From Ambrosia x helenae (lineage: Eukaryota; Streptophyta; Magnoliopsida; Asterales; Asteraceae): DNA of 64,000 bases. The stretch is taken from positions 34,567,435-34,631,434 of the forward strand of contig CM061223.1 in assembly GCA_030844895.1 (NCBI GenBank). The letters run 5' to 3'. The translations under genes were made by a program, and so were the position numbers. Shown one piece after another: positions 44,956 through 57,384 of the stretch; the first letter of the stretch is position 1; each line of letters opens with the position of its first letter. The notes below the pieces were generated by a model, which was not told the DNA's origin, searched no databases, and worked only from the letters and a program-made list of their open reading frames with translations.

Positions 44956-45980
44956 TGTAACCTCACAAATTTTCCCATTTATTTTGCATTAAAGTATTTC
45001 CCGATCCATGATATAAAGTCTAATTTATTTCTAAGTATTCTTATCTTTATCCGTGCACTCTATTTTTCTAAGTTCCTTTTATTATTGTACTTAAAAAAAA
45101 AATCTTCAATCATGACATATGTCCTATCCTAATTCTATTCATAAAATCGTCATTTTATAAGACGGTGTTTTTTTATTTTCTAATTCAAACTAATGATTTT
45201 TTTTATTTCTTAAATAAAGCCTTGAGTCAAATAGTCAAAGTCCTGGTCAAAGTCCTAGTCAAAGTCTTAGTCAAACAGTCAATTCATCATAAAACCTTAC
45301 TTTATGGTGTTGACCAATTTTAATGGCTAATTGAATCCAAAACTAGTATAAAAACCCACCTATGAACCATTGCACTTGCCACCTCTAAATCGATTGTTTC
45401 AATCCGATTAAACTTTCCCTCATACTTTTCTTCTATAGTCTATTACTTCTACAATTGAAGCTTTGATTATAAGCTCTTGTAATTGGCAACTTTGGGGCTA
45501 CACATATTCTATTTCTCGAGACTTAATACTTTGCTAAGGTGAGTTTACGTAACCATGTTTATGCAATTCTTCATACTTGCAACATTATACTTAAGCAATT
45601 CTACATGCATGTCTAGTTGTAAACTTTAATGCCTCATGAATTAGACAACAACAACAGTTTCAACGAGTTTCAACATTACATAATCATTAGCTATGGCCAA
45701 GCCGGCGATACTCAATAATAAATCTATTGGATTGACAATCCCACCCGGATACGTGTACCTCCTACATAGGTAGCGTGGGTGATTGTTATCGTTCCAACAT
45801 ATTATTAAGGTGAACCGTGGATGACGGGATGGACCTAAACTAGTCGGAGGTTTGATTATGTCGATTCAACATTCCATGTTTATTCATGTAGACTTAAACT
45901 TACGATAGACATATGAATTGCTAAACTTTTATACTTAAACTATTTGCTTGACATGGCTTATGTATTCTCACCAACTTCTA
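44956..45980 (+). repeat. 3' LTR of the outer element, truncated
   Basis: It matches 30769 onward closely. It has fewer gtcaaagtcctag words and one fewer gtttcaacga unit, and stops after ctcaccaacttcta where unrelated DNA begins. No target-site duplication can be checked on this side. Confidence 0.7.
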
Positions 45981-47380
45981 ATAGATATAAATATAGATAG
46001 ATATTAGTGTTATAATATTCTTGGATAAATCCTTAAAAACTCTTAGCATAGGATATCTCCTGGCGGCTTGAAATGAGAACTGAGTAAGTATATGTTTTGA
46101 ATGAGTGAGAGTACTAAGTCTTTCGGTATTAGATTGCTAACCATTTTCTCGTAGCCGCTTAGGTAGTATTTTAAAATAGAGTATCTTTGGACTCTTCCAT
46201 CAACAAAGCACGTGGTCTCAACCTTATCAATCCGTACTAATGAATACTATAGTGTCATACCTACACACTTCTTTGTCGGTCTTGCCATTGATCTATAGTG
46301 TCAACAGTTGATAATAATGTTCACATCGTCCTTGTCAAACACATATCAGCTGTCAAGTCATGCCACACCTTTTATTAGGCTGGGGACGCACATATCCATA
46401 GATCCTAATTTTGAAGGTTTTTCATACAATCTCAAACACAAGCTTGGAATCCTAAGTCAAAGGAAACTCTACAGCCATATCAAGGAGGGAACAATAACCA
46501 CAATCTACAAACGCATCTATACGGAGTTGAACCTCTTGGTTCTCGACACATTGATCCAAATGTTCAATACTCTAGAAACTTTGATTTAGGGTTGCCTTTA
46601 AAACAAATTGAACAATATAACTAACATAACTAACATGAGAACATTAAAATATCTCAACCTAAAAGAATACCTACCAAATTCAACTTCCTATATAATTTAA
46701 TACTCGATAAATTAATAACTTTGATAAAATTAATAATTTGTCTGGTCCCAACTTAGGACCAGTACAAAATTGGACCCAATCGATAAAACAATAAGATAAT
46801 ATTTTTTTGAAATCTCAATGTAAATATATTGGTCCCATCGAAACTATAAATTAATAATTACTAAAAATATTCCAAAATTCTAGAATTGTCTAGTAATAAA
46901 TGAATCTACAGTCACCTTTTTTTTTGTGAACTTCAAATCTATATTCAGTTAATTAGTCATTTTTACAGTGATCAATCTAGGATCTATGTACATTGAACTT
47001 GACAAGGTTATTAATGTGTGAATGTACATTGGAATTTTGAAGGTCCTTGTTTCTGTTTTATTCAAATAGGTAAAGTGAACGAAAATGAAAATTTTAAAGG
47101 TCGATGCATTAATTTGAAAGTTGTTCACGAATATATGTCAAGTCTTTAAATTAATAATTTATTAACTTATCGATATAATAATATGTCGCCAGATTAATAA
47201 AATATATCGGTTCCAACATTATTAGTTTACGGCCGAAGATAGCCAAGAAGGCAAGAAGTAAACAACGAAAAGGACAAAAACGTCAAAAGCAAAGCACATA
47301 TCATATTCATATGAGTAGTTTAGTTTAGCCTTACCACTATACTGCCCTTGGACTTGACTCGTTCTTCAACTCAACTCAAT
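45981..47380. other. Intergenic DNA without recognised genes
   Basis: AT-rich. One frame at 46308-46589 (93 codons) has no recognisable family feature and I do not call it a gene. No RNA gene or clear transposon end is seen. Confidence 0.45.
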
Positions 47381-47470
47381 TCAATTCTAACTCAGTCTCA
47401 ATTGCAGTCATCGGAAGTAATCCATTCGATTTACATCTGGAGCCGGTAACTTTTTCGTCAATTTCACGTC

Positions 47471-47511
<41 letters not shown>

Positions 47512-49798
47512 ATTATTATTACTTAACCGTCTAAACAAATCTCCGTCTCATTTGCAGCAATCCAAACTAATTAAATCAACTCGATTCACAACTGTATGGA
47601 GGTATATATGTATATATTAATTTATTTATTGCGTAGATTATTTCTATGTTTATATTCTGTATCTGATTCAGTTTATGTTCTCTGTACATATTTAATTTTT
47701 AATTAATTTGAATTACCTTATTAGGTTTAAGGTTTATATAGCACTTAAGCGTTATCTGTATATGATTGTTATGGAACCTTATTATATTATTTAGTGACTT
47801 GAATAGCTTGTGTGTGGATCATCCTGAGACAACTGTTTTTAAGATCGGTAGTGAATTGGAGTCAACCCAGGCCATATTTTGTTTCTACTGCCTTTGTTTA
47901 ATGTTTTGATGATAAGATCATGGTTTAACAATGCGGTTGATTTCGCGTGTTTCTTTATTTTTTTATAATGCTTGTTTTGTTGTAGTTTTTTTGAAAAATA
48001 TAAGATCGGACATTGTTTGGTGATGCGCTTGTTTTCGACTCTGATTTGGTATTGGTGTTCTCTGTATTTTTTGTATCTGTTTGGTGGTTGTGTAGCCTTC
48101 TATGTTTGTTACTTTGTTTAATTAACACTTCATATATTGGTTAACTTTATACTGAATTACTGACCGGTATATCTTTGTCTACAAGGGGTTGTTTGGCAAA
48201 ACTGTGCTGAGCCGTTAAGAGGCCTGACTGATTAAGATGTAGCCTCTAAATCGGCCGGCATGTTTCTAAAACTTACCCGTTAAGAGGCTCCATGAACCAT
48301 TAAGAGGTGTCTTTTAAGTCAACCAAACACACTCTACCTCTAACCGATTTAGAGTTAGCCACTTAATGGAATCGTTAAGAGGCTACTAAATAGCCCATAA
48401 GTCCAGGGATGACCACAAGTAGTTTAGTATAAACATCTTTCTATTGTACATGCTGCATCTGACCATTTATACTCTTTTAACTCTTAAGTTCTTCAAAGTC
48501 CATACATCATCCTCTTAAACTATTAAACCTTAGCATAATCATGCCCTCTTTTAATCTTATACCTGCAAAGGTATTTATGTTTCTTAAGAATATACCCTAA
48601 AGATCGTCCCTTAGGCCTTAGTGATCTTTTGTTGTTTAAATTTAGCCATTTAGGTCAAATCTTCGGCACCTAAACCTTTTAACTACAACTATTGTTACTC
48701 TGATACCGGAAATTACACACTATTGACAATTGAAGTATCTTTCATTAAAAAGCAAGGAGTGGGGCAGGGGCCATGTCTCAATTGAATTGCATGACCTGTG
48801 GAATACACTATACATCACACACTGAAACGGAACCCTAATGCACATTACAACCCACTAGTTAGGGCATCAAAGTTCTTATAGCGATTTATATACTATTTTT
48901 CCTTCCTTGCAACATATTCTCATCCTTGGTGGGGAAAATGCAAGTGGTTAGGGACAGCGATTAGCAAGCAGTTTTAAAAGAAAAAAAGGCTGACAGCTGA
49001 CTACTGACTATGTTTAAAATAGTCAGGCAAGCTCAATATGTTTCATTCTACCTTTAAAGTGACTACTGAGTACATCTGTATTGAAGCTAAGAATAATGTT
49101 AATGCTAATTATTATCCATTCCTCACAATAAAGCTAGTATACAAGTGTGCTTATGTGTGTGGGAGCTGGGGGATACTCTTTAAATCCATGCTAAAGGCAC
49201 CCATCACCATTGATCTCTCTAAGTATAAATGCCGACACTAAAGAATATGTTATAAACATGCATCAGTTTTATGCTTCATCAGAGTAGATGTCTTTCTATG
49301 AATTATGTGTTGTTGAATTTGATTTCAGTTACTGATATCACATCCTGGGCTCGTTATGTTGAGCATGAAGTGGTCGTATTTTAAAGTTTCTTACATGTAG
49401 TTGTTTCTTTGTTATCTTCACTAGTTGTGTATGAGCTTCATGGGTGATATCCTGATATAGCTATGCATAAATCTCTAGACCCAGACCAAGCCATGCCTTA
49501 TGATTTTTGTCATTCCGTGAAATGATTAAAATTTGCGTTTGAGTCTTTCAATTGCTCACAAGTTGGAGAGATTATTTCTCTCTCAGTAAATGCACTTGTC
49601 TAATACTCTAATATAATTGATTTATTTTTTTTATCTTTGTAACTTCGCGTCTAAGTTTCCTCCATTAAAAACACATGCTGATTTACCCTCGGATTTACTT
49701 TGATTTAGGTGGATGACTTGTATATCAAGCAAAGCGTGGTGCTAGTTGGAGTTTAGCTTGCAAGAACATATTAGGCATCAAACAGTGGTGCAGGTATT
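47381..49798 (+). promoter_or_regulatory. Likely promoter and 5' UTR with introns of the MYB-CC gene
   Basis: tttgcag at 47551-47557 and gag/gtatatatg at 47601 bound a possible untranslated exon, and gtgcag/gt at 49793 could be the acceptor before the ATG. An (att)n microsatellite lies at 47471-47518. At about 48184-48410 a MITE-like segment repeats gttaagaggc words and holds gtttggca/ccaaac words. These exon borders are inferred from splice consensus only. Confidence 0.35.
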
Positions 49799-52431
49799 AT
49801 GGATGTGGTGAATGGTGCTAACAACTCTGCTAGTCTAGCCTCTAAACAAAGACTTCGTTGGACCCACGAGCTTCATGAACGATTTGTCGATGCTGTGGCA
49901 CAATTGGGTGGCCCCGATAGTGAGTTTACCTTCATATTCATTGCCTAAGCTGAACTTTACTCATTGCATCTAGCTTGGTTTTAAAAAGCGCTAGGCGCAC
50001 AAAAGCGACGAGGTCTAAGCGCATCGCGCAAAAAGCGTGGGATTTTCGTACCCGAAGCACGCACTAACTATATAGTTTTTTTTATATATCCCATAGGTTT
50101 TTAGCTTCATTTACCCAAAATATAGCTATAAATAAGGTTTTTATATGATTTTACCTATATGTACAAGCCAAAAAACACCAAGGTACAACATTTCTATGCA
50201 TAAAAAAACTTGGTGTACGAGAGGCGCACGCCTCAGGGCCAAAAGCGACTGAAAAAATGTCAAAAACTGCGCTTTTTTGCGCCTTTGGGAAAATGGTAGG
50301 CGCAAAGCCTTGAGGCACCCTAGGCTGCGCCTCGCGCCTCAGGCGCTCTTTTTAATGCCCAGGCATCTAGAGTATTAATGTGCAAAAAAAAAAATTAAAA
50401 ATAAAATAGCATTCTGGTTAAATAGGTCGTGCTCGTATCACCCCACGAAAGCTCGTTTTGTGTGGGGATTTGTGTCTTAACATGATTTTTGGATTCATGT
50501 CCCATTTTTTAGGTTCGTCTTACCAACCCCCGAACACGGCCCATTTAACACCCTTACCCTGACCATGTATTTATATCTGTACTAAAGCTATAAAATAATC
50601 CTATCTTGAGCTTCACCTGATCAAGCATACCTACTTGCAAAGCGCATGTCAAGTCGCGTTGAGCTGGATCTATGTTTGACTTGATCTAGTTTGGTTCCCA
50701 TCACACTGTATATCATCTTAACTTGCAATTTTCTTAAAGAATATATATTATGACTCGTCTGAAAGTAAGCTGTTAGAAGCAAAACCACCTGGAAAGAAAC
50801 CTAACTCTAGTAGTTACCACTATTATATATAATATATTTATTATATGTTAATGACCGACTTGTGAGAGCTTTACAGGGGCTACTCCAAAAGGTGTGCTCA
50901 GAGTCATGGGTGTTCAAGGTCTAACCATTTATCATGTGAAGAGCCATTTGCAGGTTGGTGACGTTCTTATTGTATATGCTGAGTGATTTTTGGACAGGTT
51001 GTTGACTTGTGTTATTTAAACAGAAATATCGGCTGGCAAAGTACCTCCCAGATTCCTCTTCTGAAGGTATTCTTAAAATAGATGATTTGAATCTTCATTT
51101 GATAATCAAAATGAAGTATTCCAAAATTGATCAGCATAATCAATATTTTGCATGCATACAATCAAAAGAAAATAATCACGTGCACTGATTTTTTTGCTCA
51201 AATTGCTAATGCAAGGAAAACCGTTCGACCAGAAAGAATCCGGTGGCATGCTTTCCAGTTTGGATGGGTCATCGTAAGTATATTTTACCATCCTTGGTTT
51301 CAATTCTTAGATGTGATAATCCGTGACCATTTGTAGTTCAAAAAATGGTTCATCATGTAGAAATGCATCATATTTTCACTGTTTTGCACACACTTTTAAC
51401 TCTTCTAAATAAAAACATTTGTACCTAATGGCGATAAATACCTAATGGCAAACACTTATAACTCTTCTAAATAAAAACATTTTATAGCAAGACAAAAAAG
51501 ATATCTACGAAATAACAAATTATATCTGTTGTGTCATTTTGTGTTAGTTTTCTACTGTTGGTGAGATGTATTTGTACTATTTTCTTCCGCAGCGGGATGC
51601 AGATTACCGAAGCACTGAAACTGCAGATGGAAGTGCAAAAGCGACTGCACGAGCAATTGGAGGTGTTAAAACTTTTTATATTCGTTATATTAGTGTGTTA
51701 TATACGCCATAAGTTTGTGACTTTGTTCACAGTCCGGTTCAGTCAGCCTGGACAAAAGCTTTGGGACGAACCACTTACTACAGTATCAAAAAACAGCAAA
51801 CCAAACCGGGCCAAAACGGTTTAGCTTGGACAGTTTAAACCTGTTTATAAAATGTCGTCTTTTCTAAATCGTCAGCTTTTATTAAATTTTATATAATGAT
51901 AAAGATGGTTTTGAACATTTGAAATTTGAACCTATTTCTAAAATATCATGCATATGTACAACGGCATATTCCAATAATGGAAAAAAAGTTAAATCATGCC
52001 AGTCCGTTAAACCTGGTTTTTCAAACTATAAACAAAACCATTTTGCATATGGTCTTTTCGCTAATCTTGGACACCAAATAATAGTAATTTTATGTTACAA
52101 AAAGGGGCCGATCTATAAAGTAACTCTTGCAATGAAAACCGAACAATAGGTGCAAAGGCAGCTTCAGTTACGGATAGAAGCCCAAGGGAAGTACTTGAAG
52201 AAGATCATTGAAGAGCAACAGAAGCTGGGCGGAGTTGCATCTGAAGACAATTGTCCAGTTCCACCATCTAACCACGAAAACTCAACAAAGATCAACAACC
52301 TTTCTGTTGACGTGACGGGCGAACCCTTGACACCTGACTCAGGTTCACCAGAACGATCCATGAAAAAGCAACGGTTGAGCATGCACGAGATACTAGAGTC
52401 AAGCATAAGGCCACCATTCCAACAGCAGTAA
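49799..52431 (+). CDS. MYB-CC (GARP) transcription factor, PHL7/UNE16-like
   Basis: Six exons, 49799-49919, 50877-50953, 51024-51066, 51216-51273, 51593-51662 and 52150-52431, join in frame to 216 aa. The MYB (GARP) domain is at residues 16-75 (KQRLRWTHELHERFVDAVAQ, TPKGVLRVMGVQGLTIYHVK, SHLQKYR). The MYB-CC coiled coil is at about 103-148 (LKLQMEVQKRLHEQLE continuing QRQLQLRIEAQGKYLKKI). The tail has LTPDSGSPE and a basic MKKQR. Relatives of PHR1 bind P1BS-type sites, and PHL7-like members are less well understood. It is shorter at the C-terminus than the Arabidopsis relatives as I recall them. Intron 1 carries a GC-rich repeat. The start is the first in-frame ATG before the MYB domain. Confidence 0.9.
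49977..50362. repeat. GC-rich gcgcctcgc-type repeat in intron 1 of the MYB-CC gene
   Basis: The left end ggttttaaaaagcgctaggc and the right end gcctcaggcgctctttttaa are inverted with respect to each other. Many gcgc, ggcgca and gcgcct words lie between. It looks like a MITE-type repeat and is similar in vocabulary to the palindromes at 1818-1890 and 3333-3454. Confidence 0.55.
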
Positions 52432-54687
52432 CGTGTAACAGGTAACAACAATCGAGCAATTTGGTTATTCATCTGGGATCTTGGCGGGCGGTTACTTGAC
52501 AATGAAGAAACGTCAACTTGTAAAAGTCATGAATCATGGTTTATTGTGTTGTACCCCTGTGCAGATTACAGAAATATATATTTGATTAGTAGATCCAAAG
52601 GGTGTGGTGAGATTGAAACACTCGTAACTAGTATGCGTAAGTTAGATGATAATATTAATGTATTTGTTGTTTGTCGGTGTCTTCCACTGCAGGTTGCTAT
52701 GTTTCAATATCAATGTAAAACACAGAGCTCATGTTTTAGATTATAGATACAGTGTACAACCTCGTCAAAAGTAGTTGCTAATGTCGTTCGCTGTTTTACT
52801 GCGAGTTTATATCTAAGAACTGAATTCGTTCGAGAAAATTATGAAAGTTGCAATGCTTAAATACGTTAGTATTAGACTATTTTCAATCGAATGAGTATTC
52901 AACCTCTTTTATGATATTTTAACTCTTGAAGTAAAGCTAGCTATGCTAATGCATGTTATGTTAACCTATGATTCCTGAGTAGGTAGGTGATGCACGTAAG
53001 CTAGTCACATGTTGCCTTCCATTGCAAAGATTCAAAAGTATTGGGCTTTTTTTTCCAGCATCATACAATTGCAAAGTTTTGAATAGTTATATCCATCAGT
53101 TGCAATCAGGATTCTTTTTCACCTGTTCCCAAAACAAAGAGCCTCCATTTTATAATAGAAAAAAGAAACAACTTACAAGTTAATTAAAACACAAAATGAT
53201 CAATTTGATTTGTAGAGTAATTAATTTGTATGTGTAGTTTTTCTATAGTGTAGAGTAATTTATGTTTTTATCTTGGTAGAATAAAAAGAATGCATTCAAA
53301 AACAATCAACACATTTATTTTCAACATACCATTCTTGTAAAAGGTAAAATATAACATATCAAAAACCAAATTCGAACATTTCTACAAAGTACAAACCATG
53401 TCCAACAATATGAAACGCCTACAAGCCATGTCCAACATCATAGGATGGATCCAATTTCCAACAAAAGTTTGACATTTGTTCAAAACACCAAAATAAAATT
53501 GCTAGCATGATTAACAGATTCAAACAAAGGTTGGTTGTAGTTGCTTTGTCTGCTCTTTCAAATTTTGAGCATTTCAGCCTTATCTTCTTTTTGTCATAAG
53601 ATCATTTTCTGCTTGGTTGATACCTGACAATATCATTTTTGACAAGAATTTGTACCTCGGTTCTTTAATTTGTTCTTATTAGACCTCCTCTTTAATTTGT
53701 TCCATAGTCGGGTTTTTTTTCCCGTTGTCCTTTATGGATTTTCAACCCATTAATAGGTGTCTCCCTTAGTTTCTTAAGGTCGGTTCTGGTTTTTGTATGT
53801 TTTATGTAATCGCACAATGCACGTCCCTATAATATTTGCAAAAATATGTTAGCTTTGATAATTATATAGATGGCAAAGTAAATATAGTATGTCACTACTA
53901 TTACCAACATATGAGGGATCAAAACAGTTTTCCCATCTTTTAGATGGAAAAACAATACATAGTAATGTCGTGAAACAATACATAGTAAGGTCAATATCTC
54001 TAAATGATTTTATTTAAACTGTTGAAGCCATTTGTCCATGTTTCAAATGGTTCTTGATCTGTGTCCTCTTTTTTTTAAACTCTTTTGTGTTTTCTTGTTT
54101 ACACCCAAACTTTGCTAATATGTACTTTTCAATATAGATTTTTGTCTACTTCATAAAGGTTATTTTTGCCTTGTTTTTAGTTAACCTTGCTTATATACAT
54201 ATTTAGTCTCTCTACTTTAACTTTGATAATATAACTGTTTAGTCCCTCTCCTTTTATCCCTTTTAGTCGTTCGTCTTTTAGTGTTTTTATCTTGCTAACG
54301 TGACGATGGCGAAACAAGCAGGGTAGAATAAATGTTTATTATTTTTCAAGGGAATTGTGTTAATTGATGGTGGCGGTGGATGTTACCTATGGTGGTGGTG
54401 ACATAGAAAAAAGGATTTTGGGAAGGGAAAGGTGGTGATGGTATAAATGTTTTTTATTAAAAAAAAAGATAAAATAACTATAACTTGAAATAAATTAAAT
54501 ATTAAATAAATGATTGAGTAATAATTGAGAAGACTTTATTCTATTTCATGGGTAATGATTGAAGGGACTTTATTCTATTTTATGGGTGTTTTTGGAAGGT
54601 TTCAATGGCGCAATGGAGCTCCTAGGAGCTCCACTCCGCACCATCTAGCCTAAATGTGTTATTGTCTGGTAGGTCGACAAATCAGTA
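52432..54687. other. 3' UTR of the MYB-CC gene and AT-rich spacer
   Basis: No gene seen. A perfect 20-bp palindrome (tggagctcctaggagctcca) lies at 54614-54633. A short duplication (ccatgtccaaca) occurs at 53397 and 53427. Confidence 0.45.
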
Positions 54688-54895
54688 TGTTACGAAGGAT
54701 TTAGCAAAAGAGAATAATACAGGGACTAGTTATGACAAGTTGTACTAGTTTAAATGGTAGTTAGAAGTTAGTTGTTAGCTGATGTGTTAGGCGGGAACTC
54801 TGATATATGACTGTATAAATACATTAGCCTAATAATGAATAAACTCAGCTTGATTGTTGGTAATTCTTTCTCTTAGTTTCTGTTTCCATCTATCA
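54688..54895 (+). repeat. 5' LTR of the chromovirus
   Basis: 208 bp with a TATA box tataaatac at 54814-54822. It ends tttccatctatca, three bases or so before the primer-binding site. Confidence 0.9.
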
Positions 54896-54897
54896 AG

Positions 54898-54909
54898 TGG
54901 TATCAGAGC
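54898..54909 (+). other. Primer-binding site of the chromovirus
   Basis: tggtatcagagc, complementary to the 3' end of plant initiator tRNA-Met, placed just inside the 5' LTR. Confidence 0.85.
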
Positions 54910-55158
54910 TGCTCCTTCCTTGGACAGCTGTGATAATAACCGTCTTAACTGCCATTAACGTCCTTCAACCGCCGCCAACCACCATCATCACCACCCACCT
55001 TTCCACCATTTTTACACCATTTTTGAACCTGAAAAACATACCACTTCGTTATTCACCCATTTTTGAGCCTTCCATCCATTCCTTCATTTCTTTTTACCCT
55101 TTTGAACCATTTCAAAATTTTTTCTTTTTCGAATACTCTGTTTTTCTGAATCATCCTA

Positions 55159-55671
55159 ATGTCAACCCGAAACCAATCCATGGAACAGAAGATCCAAGAA
55201 CACGATTCAGCTCTGGTCCGTTTAGAGAAAGTCACTGGCCAGAACATGAATGAATTGGCAAAAAACACTGAAGCTGTTAATGAAATCCGATCTCAAATGT
55301 CTGAAATTCTCAAAATTCTGAAACCCTCCAATGAAGATGGGCCCTCTTTCACGCAATTCAGGACTAGTACTGGTAGTGGAGGTGATGAAGAACAATCATC
55401 CTATAGAAACAGTCAACGTTTGACCAAACTAGACTTCCCTATGTTTAATGGTACAAATGTTGAAGGGTGGTTATGCAGAGTAGAGCATTATTTTGCAATT
55501 GATGACACACCTGATAGGTTGAAGGTCAAGTATGCTGTGGTTCACCTAGAGGATGCTGCTCTTTTGTGGCATCAGTCCTTTGTGAAGTCAAGAAATGGGT
55601 CAATTGAGGGAATTACTTGGGCTGAGTACAAGAATGTGATTTCTACCAGATTTGCTGAAGTGTTAGTCTAA
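55159..55671 (+). pseudogene. Gag N-terminal part of the chromovirus polyprotein
   Basis: 170 codons. An N-terminal coiled segment (residues 1-55) is followed by a Ser-rich linker and the gag core start (LTKLDFPMFNGTNVEGWL, WHQSFVK). It ends at an in-frame TAA at 55669-55671, and the same frame is open again directly after, so a single stop splits gag. There is no sign of programmed readthrough that I can identify. Confidence 0.8.
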
Positions 55672-57384
55672 GATGCAATGGGAGCACTAGCAGCAATAAG
55701 ACAAACAGGCACATTGGAAGAGGTTTGTAGGGAATTTGATTTGGGTTTGACCAAGGTCAACATACCAGATGAATATGCAGTCAGTTTATTCTTAAGGGCT
55801 GTGTATCCTGAAATTGGGTATCCTGTGAGGGTTTTGAGACCAAGAACCATACCTGAGGCCTATATGCTTGCAAGAATGCAAGATGATTCTAATAAGGCCA
55901 TTCAATCTGCTTCCACAAATAAATACACCAAACCTTCCTTTTCAAGAACCACTACTTTTAGTCCCAAAACACCAACTCACTCAACCTCATCTAACCTACC
56001 CTTATTACCTACCCCTACTGTTAAACCTAAACCTTTGAACACCACTAGATGGCTGAGCCCCAAAGAGATTGCTGATAAAAGGGCAAGGGGTGAATGTTTT
56101 GGTTGCAAGGAGAAGTTCACTCAATCTCATCAATGTAAAAACAAGCAGATGTTTTCAATTGAGATCTTGGATGAGGAATGTGATGAGATGCAAGGGCAGG
56201 AGTATGAAATGGAAGAGGAGACAGTTATGCAAGAGCCACAGATTTCTTTAAATGCCATCATGGGCATTCCCTCTTATTCCACAATGAGGATCAAAGGTTT
56301 AATAGGTAAAAAACTCTTACATATCCTCACAGATTCTGGTTCCACTCACAATTTTTTGGACCTTAAATTGGCTCTTAAATTGGGATTACCTATTAAAGAA
56401 ATCAAATCCATGGATATTATTGTTGCTGATGGTGATCATATGAGGTGTACTCAGATGATTGAGAACCTGCAATGGGTTATGCAGGGTCATGTATTTCAGG
56501 CTGATGTGTTTTTAATATCACTGTCAAATTATGACATGGTATTAGGAATACAGTGGTTACATAGCCTAAATGACATAACATGGAATTTTAAAGAACTCAC
56601 AATGAAGTTTCAGATGGGTGGTAGAGATATTGAGTTGAAAGGGGAGCAAAATAAGAGGGGGGTTACTTTGTGCTCTTCTGAAAAATTGAATGAATGGTTG
56701 TCTTCTGATAGACCACTCTCTCAGGGACATTTGTTTAGTCTTCAAACAACCAATGAGGAAGTAGCTCAGCATAATCCTCAAGTGGTTAACATTAAACCAA
56801 ATGTGGCCATTGAAGCATTATTAGAAAAGTATCAGGATGTATTTGAGGTTCCTGTGTCCTTACCCCCTGAAAGGAGTTGTGACCACAAGATTATTTTGAA
56901 AGAGGGAACACAACCCATCATTTTGAAGCCTTATAGGTACCCAGCAGCACAGAAGAATGTCATAGAGGCAATGACTCAAGAGTTGATGGACTCTGGTGTC
57001 ATCAGAGAAAGCCAAAGCTCTTTTGCAGCCCCAGTTGTACTTGTAAAAAAGAAAGATGGGTCCTATAGAATGTGTGTTGACTATAGGAAGCTTAATGAAG
57101 CCACAGTCAAGAACAGCTTTCCTATTCCATTGATAGATGAGCTGCTAGATGAACTTGGGGGCAGTATAGTCTTTTCTAAATTGGATCTGAGGTCTGGGTA
57201 CCATCAGATCAGAATGAATAAAGAAGACATCTTCAAGACTGCTTTTAGAACTCATCAAGGTCACTTTGAGTTCTTAGTACTACCTTTTGGATTAACTAAT
57301 GCTCCAGCTACATTTCAAGCCCTCATGAATGCTACCTTTAAACCCCTGCTGAGGAAGTGTGTACTGGTTTTTTTTGATGATATA
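55672..57384 (+). pseudogene. Gag C-part, protease and first half of reverse transcriptase
   Basis: Open from 55672. It holds a zinc knuckle CFGCKEKFTQSHQC, a retropepsin with DSGSTHNFLD, and reverse transcriptase motifs VDYRKLNEATVKNSFPIP, KLDLRSGYHQIRM and LPFGLTNAPATFQALMN. The frame runs into the inserted LTR exactly within the catalytic FFDDI motif. Frames reading past 57384 (to 57459) are LTR sequence, not polyprotein. Confidence 0.88.

Larger units (their letters stand above)
30769..45980 (+). mobile_element. Outer LTR retrotransposon without gag-pol, hosting nested LTR elements
   Basis: The left LTR 30769-32088 (tgtaacctcacaaat ... gggtgttaca) is matched by 44956-45980, which lacks its last 295 bases or so. 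A primer-binding site (tggtatcagagcc, 32092-32104) follows the left LTR. A purine-rich tract (acgaagtttctaaaagtatgggagac) precedes the right one. The internal DNA encodes no recognisable gag, protease, RT or integrase, so the element would rely on proteins in trans. Between the LTRs lie further LTRs at 33530-35871, 36348-39437 and 41742-44075. Confidence 0.65.

Noticed and set aside
46308..46589. 93-codon open frame
   Set aside because: No family feature, no splice context and AT-rich intergenic setting; not enough to call a gene.
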